From Kiritimatiellales bacterium (GTDB lineage: Bacteria > Verrucomicrobiota > Kiritimatiellia > Kiritimatiellales > Pontiellaceae), in assembly GCA_015486775.1 (NCBI GenBank), contig WFRA01000381.1:1-16337 (forward strand): a stretch of 16,337 nucleotides of DNA, written 5' to 3'. The position numbers were made by a program, and so were the translations under genes. Shown piece by piece: positions 1 through 7,500 of the stretch; within the stretch, counting starts at the first letter, position 1, and every line of letters starts with the position of its first letter. The notes under the pieces are model-generated. The model saw only the letters and a program-made list of their open reading frames with translations. It did no database searches and had not been told where the DNA came from.

Positions 1-867
1 CCGGACGGAGGCGGCGGGAGATCCGGTGTCCGCCATCACCCGGACAGGGATCCCGTCGATTTCTAGGGATTGGAACGGTGGCGATCCGGTTGCGGCAGGG
101 GAATGGCCGGGGAGCGGGACGGATGGGAGGAGGGTGCAAGCCGGGTGGAGAATCACGCAGGATTGGTCGGCATCCACCACCAAAGGTACGTCAGGGCGGA
201 CGAGGCGGGTGATGTCGCGAACCTGACAGAGGATGGGGATTTCCAGCTCGCGAGCCAGGATCAAGCCGTGGGAGGCGGGATGTCCATGCTGGACAACGAT
301 CGCCGCCGGGCGGATCCGGTGCAGCGCAACAACATCGGATACAAAGAGGTGATCCGCCACCAGAACATGGTTTTCCGAGAGGGGCGACAGCACTGTTTCT
401 GGGGATTCATCCAGGGCATCCAGTAGCATCTTGCCCAGATCCGCAATCAGCAGCGCCTTGGGCTGGATCTGCCCGCTGGCGATCTGCTCGAAGTTGCCGA
501 TCAGCTTCCGGCACGTGGTCTGGATGGCTTCGGGTGCCTTGTCGCCATTCCTGCGGAGCTCTTCCTGCAACGAGGCGTGCAGCACGGGGTCGAGCAGAAA
601 AACCCGGTAGGTCTCCAGCATGGCGGTGGCCGCCGAGTCCTCGCAGAAGCCACCCTGACGGATCCTGCAATCGAGACTTTCAAGCTGCCGCTGCATGGCG
701 GCTTCGATCTGGAGCCATCCGGCTTTTTTCCCCCGCACCCCTCTGACGGCGGCAAGGGGGGCATGGATGTTGGTGTTGAAAAAGAGGCGCGCGTTTCCTT
801 TCGCCATTCCGCCGGCAACAACGGTTCCCGATAAAACAAGCTCCTTGGGGCTATGGCCTGGTTCCAT
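1..867 (-). CDS. ptsI: PTS Enzyme I-like phosphoenolpyruvate-protein phosphotransferase, N-terminal 289 residues (runs off the left edge)
   Basis: Enzyme I takes phosphate from PEP onto a histidine and passes it to HPr in the cytoplasm. One minus-strand frame stays open from an ATG at 867 to the window edge. Its architecture follows Enzyme I: an N-terminal strand LSGTVVAGGMAKGNARLF (about residues 11-28), a helical HPr-binding-like region with ADLGKMLLDAL, then the phosphohistidine swivel HGHPASHGLILAR with the presumed phospho-His at about residue 200 (E. coli His189). It ends with LEIDGIPVRVMADTGS, matching the entry to the PEP-binding barrel (LDGHQVEVCANIGT in E. coli). The swivel motif departs from the usual GGRTSHAAI, so this may be a divergent paralogue. 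The PEP-binding domain is outside the window. No HPr or GAF domain precedes it. No good ribosome-binding site precedes the ATG, so the start is moderately sure. A hairpin at 900-924 separates it from the upstream hsp20 gene. Confidence 0.8.
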   Translation of the reverse strand, partial: MEPGHSPKELVLSGTVVAGGMAKGNARLFFNTNIHAPLAAVRGVRGKKAGWLQIEAAMQRQLESLDCRIRQGGFCEDSAATAMLETYRVFLLDPVLHASLQEELRRNGDKAPEAIQTTCRKLIGNFEQIASGQIQPKALLIADLGKMLLDALDESPETVLSPLSENHVLVADHLFVSDVVALHRIRPAAIVVQHGHPASHGLILARELEIPILCQVRDITRLVRPDVPLVVDADQSCVILHPACTLLPSVPLPGHSPAATGSPPFQSLEIDGIPVRVMADTGSPAASVR

Positions 868-899
868 GGTCTGTTCCGGGGTTGCCTCGGCAAAGCAAG

Positions 900-924
900 G
901 CCGGGCGGCTTTTGGCCGCCCGGC
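900..924 (-). terminator. GC-rich hairpin after the hsp20 gene, likely intrinsic terminator
   Basis: A perfect 10-bp inverted repeat (GCCGGGCGGC at 900-909, GCCGCCCGGC at 915-924) closes a 5-nt loop. On the minus strand it starts 8 nt after the hsp20 stop and is followed by CTTGCTTTGCC, a weak U-rich run. It lies upstream of the Enzyme I-like gene, so it may end or weaken read-through into it. Confidence 0.65.
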
Positions 925-932
925 GGATGAGG

Positions 933-1547
933 TTATTTGATCTTGATCTTGCGGACATCCTTGTCCTTCTCGGTCTTCGGCAGGGTGACGGTCAGCACGC
1001 CGGCCTTGTATTCGGCCGTGACGGCATCGGCATCCACGCCCTTGGGTAGCACGACCTCGCGGTTGAAGGCGCTCACGCTACGCTCCTGCACAAGGATCTT
1101 CTCGCCTTTCTTCTTCTCTTTGGATTTTTTCTGCTCCCCGCTCACGGAAAGGACGCGATCCTTAACCTCGATGGAGATGTCGGATTTTTCCAGTCCGGGC
1201 AGATCCATCTGGACAATGAAGGCCTCGGGGGTCTCCCGCAGATCCATGGGTTGCTGAACCTCCTCGTCGAACACGGCCTCGTATTCCGGGTAGCCGCTAT
1301 ACGGGTTGATCACGTTGCCGAAGAGCTGCTCCATCTGCTGCTGGAGCAGGAGCATGTCGCGGAACGGGTCGGGTTGCTGCGGGGCTTGTTTCTGCTGCGC
1401 CGACTGGGCGGGAGCATCCTTCTTGAGCTGGATCTTTTCGCCCTTCTTGGCCCAGGCCGTTCCACCACCCAGCAACAAGAGCGCCGCCAACGTCCCGGTG
1501 ATGATTTCCCTGCGGATTGTTTTTTCACTGAGTCTTTGTTTTTTCAT
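933..1547 (-). CDS. Small heat-shock protein (Hsp20/alpha-crystallin family) with an N-terminal export signal
   Basis: Hsp20 proteins are ATP-independent holdases that bind unfolding clients. The 204-residue protein has the family layout: a DPFRDMLLLQQQMEQLF helix (about residues 61-77), then an alpha-crystallin domain (about 98-204) with ETPEAFIVQMDLPGLEKSDI and the signature AEYKAGVLTVTLPK. It is longer than a usual Hsp20 (about 140-160) because of its N-terminus: basic MKKQRLSEKTIRRE, a hydrophobic core of about 17 residues (IITGTLAALLLLGGGTAWA), and an AWA|K site typical of signal peptidase I near residue 33. A Q/P/A-rich linker follows. This predicts a periplasmic or membrane-anchored chaperone, whereas most Hsp20s are cytoplasmic. 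The RR pair at 12-13 is a poor match to a Tat motif, so Sec export is more likely. A strong AAGGAGG (1555-1561) lies 7 nt before the ATG. Family call is firm; export is inferred. Confidence 0.93.
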   Translation of the reverse strand: MKKQRLSEKTIRREIITGTLAALLLLGGGTAWAKKGEKIQLKKDAPAQSAQQKQAPQQPDPFRDMLLLQQQMEQLFGNVINPYSGYPEYEAVFDEEVQQPMDLRETPEAFIVQMDLPGLEKSDISIEVKDRVLSVSGEQKKSKEKKKGEKILVQERSVSAFNREVVLPKGVDADAVTAEYKAGVLTVTLPKTEKDKDVRKIKIK

Positions 1548-1554
1548 TTCAGAA

Positions 1555-1561
1555 CCTCCTT
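1555..1561 (-). promoter_or_regulatory. Strong Shine-Dalgarno for the exported hsp20
   Basis: AAGGAGG on the minus strand, 7 nt before the ATG at 1547. It fixes the start so that the hydrophobic signal segment is part of the protein. Confidence 0.8.
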
Positions 1562-1777
1562 GGTTTGGGTTTTATCTTTCTATCCGCGATCCGTCCTCCG
1601 TTCTCTGTTTCTTCCAGGCATCACCTCCTCGTGGTTGGTGTTCGTGGGTAATAGACCCCCCGCGCCTTTCAGCGGGCTTTCTCCAGCATTACAGCGCCGT
1701 AATCTTTTCCAGGCCGGCCAAACGCCCCGTCTTCCAACCATCCACGCACAGGATTGCAACATCGCGAACCAACAGGA

Positions 1778-1806
1778 TTGTTTTTCCGGAACCGGGGTGC
1801 TACAAA
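1778..1806 (+). promoter_or_regulatory. Candidate promoter of the P-loop kinase gene, placed for leaderless transcription
   Basis: TTGTTT (1778-1783), a 17-bp spacer and TACAAA (1801-1806). The -10-like box ends 7 nt before the ATG at 1814, so transcription would begin on or next to the start codon. No Shine-Dalgarno sequence is visible, which agrees with a leaderless mRNA. The -35 match is weak (3 of 6). Confidence 0.4.
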
Positions 1807-1813
1807 TCGAAGC

Positions 1814-2743
1814 ATGGAAATACAGACCGTAGACAAACTCAACCAGGCCATCCGCAACGGCGGGATCGAAGAATATATCCAGCGGGAGGAGGCGGCCAAG
1901 CTGGGCGACATGGAACGAATCGCCGATACCATCGAAGCGCGGGGTTCCCTGCCCAAATGGATCTGGCTGGCAGGGCCGTCCTCTTCCGGAAAGACCACTT
2001 TCACCCGGCGGCTGGCGGCGGAGCTGCACCGGCGGAATATTCCCACCCACGAAATCTCGCTGGACAACTATTTCCTCAACCGCGACCAGACCCCGAGAAA
2101 TGCAAAGGGCGAACAGGACTACGAGCACATCGACGCCCTCGACCTCCCCCTGCTCAAACAGCATCTGGAAATGCTGGACGCGGGAGCCGAAATCGAAATG
2201 CCGCACTTCCAATTCCTGGAAGGCAAACGCGAATTCCGGGGCGACCGGGTTCGGCTTGAACCGGGAGAGATGGCGCTCATCGAGGGAATCCACGGGCTCA
2301 ATCCGCGCCTCACCTCGTTCACGAATACCGCAGACTCGCTAAAAATATATGTCTGCGCACGCACGACCCTGAAGATGGACTACGACACGCGCATCTCCAG
2401 CACAAACCACCGGATGATGCGCCGGATGCTGCGCGACAACACCTTCCGCGGAAACCCCGTGGAGAAAACCTTCGAGCTATGGCCTGCGGTGCGGGCGGGC
2501 GAGGAGCAGTGGATCTTCCCCTTCCAGCCCCTGGCCGACTGCGAATTCAACTCGGCGCTCAGCTACGAAATCTCCGTGCTTAAGCCGCTGGTGAAACCCT
2601 TGATTGAGTCTTTGCCACAAGCACACCCCGGACACGAAAAAGCCCGTGAACTGCTGGAGTTCCTGGGCCACTTCGAACCGATCAATAAATCGCTCGTCCC
2701 AGCAGATTCCATCCTGCAGGAATTTATCGGGGCGCCCGACTGA
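1814..2743 (+). CDS. Nucleoside/uridine kinase-like P-loop kinase (PRK/uridine kinase superfamily)
   Basis: Predicted cytoplasmic kinase that phosphorylates a nucleoside, probably uridine or cytidine, using ATP or GTP (salvage). The 309 residues show a Walker A GPSSSGKT at 54-61, ISLDNYF at 81-87 followed by RDQTPRNAKGEQDYEHIDALDL (the family's substrate-side region), and EGIHGLNPRLT at 157-167. This matches the C-terminal kinase part of the longer bacterial nucleoside kinases that carry an N-terminal TGS/ThrRS-like region. Here only about 45 residues precede the kinase core, so that region is absent. The open frame extends upstream to 1754, but the ATG at 1814 is chosen because the residues before it do not resemble the family and a promoter-like -10 sits just upstream. 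Exact substrate is not known. The next gene follows after 92 nt. Confidence 0.8.
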   Translation: MEIQTVDKLNQAIRNGGIEEYIQREEAAKLGDMERIADTIEARGSLPKWIWLAGPSSSGKTTFTRRLAAELHRRNIPTHEISLDNYFLNRDQTPRNAKGEQDYEHIDALDLPLLKQHLEMLDAGAEIEMPHFQFLEGKREFRGDRVRLEPGEMALIEGIHGLNPRLTSFTNTADSLKIYVCARTTLKMDYDTRISSTNHRMMRRMLRDNTFRGNPVEKTFELWPAVRAGEEQWIFPFQPLADCEFNSALSYEISVLKPLVKPLIESLPQAHPGHEKARELLEFLGHFEPINKSLVPADSILQEFIGAPD

Positions 2744-2757
2744 TCCTTCGGTATCAG
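2740..2757 (+). terminator. Small hairpin after the kinase gene, possible weak terminator
   Basis: CTGATCC and GGTATCAG pair around a TTC loop with one bulged base, overlapping the kinase stop region. No T-run follows, so termination is doubtful. Confidence 0.3.
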
Positions 2758-2777
2758 GGAATACGCCCGCATCGAAA

Positions 2778-2804
2778 TTGCATAGTCGGGAGCATTCGCA
2801 TAAT
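2778..2804 (+). promoter_or_regulatory. Candidate promoter of the secreted nuclease gene
   Basis: TTGCAT (2778-2783) and CATAAT (2799-2804) resemble -35 and -10 boxes, but with a short 15-bp spacer. They lie 32 nt before the ATG of the nuclease gene. An AAGGAG ribosome-binding site (2820-2825) follows, 10 nt before the ATG. Low confidence because of the spacer. Confidence 0.3.
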
Positions 2805-2835
2805 ACAGCAACAGGACAAAAGGAGACCCCAGCAC

Positions 2836-3669
2836 ATGCAAAAGACACTTGCCATCCTCACAATCGCACTGCTCGCGGTAGCAACCGCCCCGGCCGCCGA
2901 GCTTCAGCGGCTCGACGGGGTCGTGCTGGTGGAATCTCGCGGAAACGACGGCGACAGCTTCCGTATCTCGCATAAGGGAAAGGAATTCAACCTCCGCCTC
3001 TACTACATCGACTGCCCCGAAAGCCAGACCGCCACAACCGCCGATGCCCGCCGGTTGCGGGAGCAGACCCGCTACTTCGGATTGCCGGATGCCGCCCGCA
3101 CGCTTGAGTATGGCCACCGAGCCGCCGCATTCACCCGGAGAAAACTCGCAAAACCCTTTACCGTCTACACCGCATTCGCCACCGCACCGGGGCGCTCGAA
3201 AGAGGGGCGAATCTACGGTTTTGTGATCACGGAGGATGGACAAGATCTGGCCACGCTACTGGTCAAAAACGGATATGCCCGCTCGCACGGTGTCCGCCGG
3301 GCGCTACCGGACGGCACGCACCGCGACGAAGCCACCGCTCGCCTCGACGATCAGGAAACCGTTGCCGTCCTGACCCGCAAAGGCATCTGGTCGGAAACCA
3401 ACCCGAAACGGCTCGTCGAGCTACGTGCCGACGCCCGCCTAGAAGAGGCCGAGCTGCAAGCCCTCGTCAATCCGCCGCCCCCCACCGGCACCATCAACAT
3501 CAACACCGCCACGGCAAAAGAGCTTGAGTCCATCAAAGGCGTCGGTTCCGTCACCGCCGGACGCATCATCGACTTGCGCCCCTTCGTCGGCCCGCAAGAC
3601 CTGCTCCGCATCCCCCGGCTATCCTCCGCCACCCGCTCCAACATTGCCGCCAGCGCGATCTACCAGTAG
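2836..3669 (+). CDS. Secreted thermonuclease-like (SNase) protein with C-terminal ComEA-type helix-hairpin-helix
   Basis: Predicted exported Ca-dependent nuclease that could cut environmental or periplasmic DNA/RNA. The 277 residues begin with a signal peptide (MQKTLAILTIALLAVATAPA, about 1-21). The SNase domain spans about 25-190 and keeps the catalytic set seen in staphylococcal nuclease: Asp40 (GDS), Arg54, Asp59 and Glu62 in LRLYYIDCPE, and Arg125 in KEGRIYGFV. After a short helical linker, GTININTATAKELESIKGVG (218-237) begins a ComEA-like HhH DNA-binding domain reaching the C-terminus. The pairing implies a nuclease held on double-stranded DNA by the HhH module, perhaps for DNA scavenging. 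SNase and HhH domains are each common; their use here is inferred. An AGGAG ribosome-binding site supports the start. Confidence 0.88.
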   Translation: MQKTLAILTIALLAVATAPAAELQRLDGVVLVESRGNDGDSFRISHKGKEFNLRLYYIDCPESQTATTADARRLREQTRYFGLPDAARTLEYGHRAAAFTRRKLAKPFTVYTAFATAPGRSKEGRIYGFVITEDGQDLATLLVKNGYARSHGVRRALPDGTHRDEATARLDDQETVAVLTRKGIWSETNPKRLVELRADARLEEAELQALVNPPPPTGTININTATAKELESIKGVGSVTAGRIIDLRPFVGPQDLLRIPRLSSATRSNIAASAIYQ

Positions 3670-3717
3670 AGGTCGGCAAGCCTTCCGCCGGCCATAGACG
3701 GCGACGGGAAAAACACC

Positions 3718-3732
3718 TTCCAAGGATTGGAA
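3718..3732. repeat. TTCCAA-N3-TTGGAA palindrome, intergenic copy
   Basis: TTCCAAGGATTGGAA lies in the spacer before the metalloprotease gene, about 20 nt upstream of its -10 box. Similar sequences occur at 8402-8416 (perfect arms), 12105-12119 (one mismatch) and 13248-13262 (perfect arms). It could be an operator overlapping the -35 region, or a dispersed repeat. Confidence 0.4.
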
Positions 3733-3757
3733 ACCGACAGGCGGATTGTGGTATAAA
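3727..3757 (+). promoter_or_regulatory. Candidate leaderless promoter of the metalloprotease gene
   Basis: TATAAA at 3752-3757 ends 5 nt before the ATG at 3763, so the transcription start should fall on the start codon. TTGGAA at 3727-3732 could be the -35 (spacer 19) and overlaps the palindrome at 3718-3732. No Shine-Dalgarno sequence is visible. Confidence 0.45.
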
Positions 3758-3762
3758 ACGGC

Positions 3763-4470
3763 ATGTTGAAATTTTTCAAGATGCTGGTTGGGATGGTGCT
3801 ACTGCCCATGTGCTGGGCGGTTTCGATGGCGGTCTATTCGCTCTACCGGAATTCGGTCGATCCGGCGGCGGGCGGATTCGCGGGGTGGGCGCTGCCGATT
3901 GGTTTTCTGCTTTGGATCGCCCTCTTTTTTCTGCTGCCGCGCCCGTTCCGCACCTATGTGCTGGGCCACGAACTAACGCACGCCATGTGGGCGCTAATGA
4001 TGGGCGGGCGCGTGGGAAAAATGAAGGTCGGCAAGGAGGGCGGCCATGTGGAGGTGAGCAAAAGCAATTTCCTGATCACCCTTGCGCCCTACTTTTTTCC
4101 GTTCTACACCTTTATCGTAATCGCCCTCTATTTCCTGGCGAGCATCTGGCTGGAGGTGGAGGCCTACCGGGCGTGGTGGCTGGGGGCGGTGGGGTTTACT
4201 TGGGCGTTCCACGTCACCTTCACGATCCACATGCTCGCGCAGCGCCAGCCGGATGTGCAGGAGCACGGCAAGATCTTTTCCTACGCGGTCATCTATCTGA
4301 TGAACGTGCTACTGATCGGCATCTGGATGGTGCTGGTGGGGTCTCCAAGGTTTGGACAATTCGGCGAGCTGCTGGTTGGGGAAAGCAAGGCGGCTTATAT
4401 CCAAACCTACCAAGCCTGCACGTCGGCCTATACCTTTGCAGAAAAGCGTATCCGGCAAGCCAAAAAATGA
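3763..4470 (+). CDS. Integral membrane HExxH metalloprotease, M50-like (site-2-protease type)
   Basis: The 235-residue protein is strongly hydrophobic, with about five membrane segments (near 8-27, 42-60, 103-125, 138-158 and 172-192). It carries GHELTHAMWALMMGGRV at 68-84, where H69-E70-x-x-H73 is the zinc-binding HExxH motif at the membrane edge, as in M50/M50B-type peptidases. The following GKMKVGKEGGHVEV resembles the strand after the active-site helix in that group. The second M50 motif (NPxG or LDG) is not clear; Asp164 in RQPDVQEHG is a possible third zinc ligand. It lacks a PDZ domain. The substrate is unknown; relatives cut membrane-bound regulators. It is preceded by a promoter-like box at leaderless distance and is convergent with the propeller gene, with a shared hairpin between them. 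Confidence 0.72.
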   Translation: MLKFFKMLVGMVLLPMCWAVSMAVYSLYRNSVDPAAGGFAGWALPIGFLLWIALFFLLPRPFRTYVLGHELTHAMWALMMGGRVGKMKVGKEGGHVEVSKSNFLITLAPYFFPFYTFIVIALYFLASIWLEVEAYRAWWLGAVGFTWAFHVTFTIHMLAQRQPDVQEHGKIFSYAVIYLMNVLLIGIWMVLVGSPRFGQFGELLVGESKAAYIQTYQACTSAYTFAEKRIRQAKK

Positions 4471-4477
4471 ACCCCGA

Positions 4478-4549
4478 CTATCCCTGGAGTTCGAGCAGCT
4501 CGGGGGCGACGCGCCAAACCATGCCTTCGGGCAGGCAGGAGGCCTGCGG
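4478..4549 (+). repeat. 72-bp dispersed repeat, copy A
   Basis: Begins CTATCCCTGGAGTTCGAGCA and ends GGAGGCCTGCGG. It matches 8027-8098 in the same orientation at about 65 of 72 positions with no gap. It contains small palindromes (GCCTTCGGGC; GCAGG...CCTGC) like REP-type elements. It sits beyond the 3' end of the propeller gene, while copy B sits just upstream of that gene's riboswitch. Confidence 0.85.
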
Positions 4550-4550
4550 A

Positions 4551-4590
4551 TTTCCGATTAGGGCACCTGTCCGGTGCCCCTAATCGGAAA
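4551..4590. terminator. Long bidirectional hairpin terminator between convergent genes
   Basis: Arms 4551-4567 and 4573-4590 pair over 17 bp with one bulged C around the loop TGTCC. The plus strand continues TATCTTTTCC. The right arm overlaps the last codons and stop of the minus-strand propeller gene, so it can act on both convergent transcripts. Confidence 0.7.
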
Positions 4591-7500
4591 TATCTTTTCC
4601 CTCCGATGGAACAAGAGCCAACGAAATCTGTACCGCAAACTCGCAAGTACATCCCGCGTCCGCATCTGGAATCAAGACAAGCCCTCCGACCGGCAAAATA
4701 CTGATCCAGCAACCCGGTCGGGACACTTTGGTCATCTTAAAATCATCACCCGTCTTCAGATCATACATTATTGGATTTCCCTCCCGCCCGAAAACACAGT
4801 TTCGCGAAGCGGTTTTGGGGGCGCAATTGCTCGATTTTCTCCACTTCCAGCCTTTGTACAACCGACCTGTTTTCACACTCATCGCAAAATTCGGGCCGTA
4901 CAGGATGCCGTTCATAATGGTGGGGTGCTGAACGGCCTCGCCATGTCCGCTATTCAAATCATAATCCCGCACAGGAGCACCCTCCCGTTCCCATATTTTT
5001 TTTCCTGTCCTCAGATCATACGCAAAGACGCGATATCGGATTCGCTTCACCTGATCCGGTTTTCTCCTTCCCTCCCGCTCCTTCGGAGAGGTGTCCCGGG
5101 CAAAGGAGCCCGTCAGCAAAACAACCCCATCGGATATACTCTCATACAAGACATCCGTGATATGCCTCATCTGGAGATGTTTCCGCCACACCATCCGCCC
5201 GTTCGCCAGATTCAGTGCCACCAAATCGGCGCTGATCAGCAGATCCTTCAGCTGTCCCCTGCCCGATTCATAGTCCAGACGGAAACGGCTCTCCACGAAA
5301 ACAATTCTTTTGTCTGCAATTGATATTGTTGGATTCAGAACAACCTTCCCCGAGGAGTGATAAACCCACTGCAACTTTCCACTTTTTTGGTCGAGGCCAA
5401 AAAGAGCGGTGCTACAAACCACCGGGCGGTTGTTTCCCCAGACCATTCGGGAGGCTCCCTTTATGTCGTATCTCCGGACCTCCGACCTCGGACTCTCCAA
5501 ACTGCCAAAAATAAACCCGTTTGTGCTTGCCAGATATCCCCACGCCATCTTCCGGGCTTGCGGAAACAGTTTGTTGACATCGTAGCGCCGGATCAATTTT
5601 CCGCTCTGCGCATCGTACTCCAGGCAATCGCTTCCCGCTGCAACCAACAGGCTGTCATCTAGCGCCACCATATTTCCGCTGTCAAAATAGGCTCCCACCC
5701 GGCTAAAATTGGCTATTTCCCTTTCCCAAAGAATCGTTCCGTTATACGCATCCAGCGCATAGCAGTAGTCCCGCCCGGGAATAAAAACATACCCATTCCT
5801 ATATACTGAGGCCGAATTCTTTCCGTGCCGGTCAACCATCCGCTCAGGCCCGGGTTCGCCATACCACTGGATCTCAACGGGGCCGTATTTGATCAGACGG
5901 TCTCCGCTGCATGCCGTATTGGCGGGGTTTGCATAAAAATGGGTCCACTCCCCGGCACCGGGCAAAGCCGGTTTGATCCACTTCAAAAACCCAGATCCAT
6001 TCTGCCGAACCAGTTTCTGGTTCGGGAAAATATCCGGTTTCCAGCCCTGCACATCCCGTTGCACAGGGAGAAGCAATATTCCGCCCGCCGGGCGAAGCAA
6101 CCGCTTCGCTTCCTCCGCAGGGAATGCCTCCAGATCGCCTGCCTCTTTTTCCGAGGTCACCAGATTGGCTATATATTTCTGATACGGCAACGAGCCATCC
6201 GTTATGCAATGGAAAGCAATGCGCGACCGGAAGTCGCCCCGATCAAACTTTTTCCGCAACCGGTCGATCCGCTCCGGATCTGAATCCACTGCGATCACCT
6301 GATAATCCGTGCCATACAGCAATTGCGACAAAACGGAACCATTCTTCAGCCCCAAAACAAAGGCGTAGCCTTTTGCCCCCTTCAGCGACGAAAAAACTGA
6401 TTCCGGTTTTACCTCCTCCACGGATGCCCCCGGGTCAAACGCCTTCAACTCCACCGCCCTTTCTCCGCTCTTCGGACCCAGGCAATAAAACCATCCCGTG
6501 GATGTGGCCAGATAAACCCGCTCCCTGCTTAAAACAATGTCCGCAATCGGATCCCTGACGGAAATTCGGGAAACCTCTTTTCCATCTTGCGCATTCAATA
6601 CCACCAAATCCCGTTTACATGCCACAAAAACAGCATCGTCCGACAACACAAGCGTAGACGCATCTGGCAACGGAACAGACCACAGCTCAGCCCCCTTCAA
6701 ATCTATCTTTTCGGAGGGCTTTTCTTTCGGGAAAAGAGCGCGGTCAAACACTTTTACCATACCCTCTTGAATGAGATAGGCGCGATCGTCCTTCACAACC
6801 ATCTGCTTGGCGTGGAAACGAAAAATAGAGGTCCCGTATGCGTCAAAAAGATCAATCGAACAATCCTCGCTCGGCCCCGAAGCCAACTGATTGCCAAGTA
6901 GCACGCCAAAGGTTCCGCCGGGCTGGATCTGGCTCCAGACCTTGACGAGGCCCAGTTTCCGAGCGTTGCTACCATCCTTTTTCAGCAGGGTATGAAAAGG
7001 GGTGCGCCCTGACGGGATAAAGAGTTTTGTTTCGTCAGCCAGCATATAGCCCTGCGGAACAAAATCGACCTTCCGCTCCCAGAGTAGCTTCCCCGAATAG
7101 GTCGAGACAGCATACACATAGGTTCCCTGCTCCGGGAAGACCCCCGCACCAAAGTAGATCGTTCCTCTACCCAAAACAAAACCGCACCGGATCGGCCAGC
7201 GCGATATGATCCGCCCGTTTCCGGGCAACCTGCGATCCTTCGGTCCCGCCCTAAACTTCCATTTCAATTCCCCACTCTTCGCATCCAGGCAGTAGAGAAA
7301 ACCGTCGTCGGAACCGAAAAAAACCAGCTCTTCGACATACACTGGTGCCAGACGGATCGGCCCTTCCGCCATAAAACTCCAGAGCCGCGCACCGGTTTTC
7401 GCGTCTAGGCAAATCAACTGGTCACTCGGAGTCGATGCATAATACAACCGACCATTTCCAAGGACTGGATAAAAGGAACGGTCAAAATCCACAGCTGAAC

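Noticed and set aside
501..893. 130-residue minus-strand open frame rich in Pro, Arg and Ser
   Set aside because: It is out of frame with the Enzyme I-like protein, whose motifs are continuous through the same DNA.
1500..1515. Tat signal in the exported Hsp20
   Set aside because: Arg12-Arg13 is present, but the context TIRREII does not match S/T-RR-x-F-L-K; Sec is more likely.
1306..2259. 317-residue plus-strand open frame
   Set aside because: It overlaps hsp20 (antisense) and the kinase (another frame). Its sequence is low-complexity Arg/Pro with no motif.
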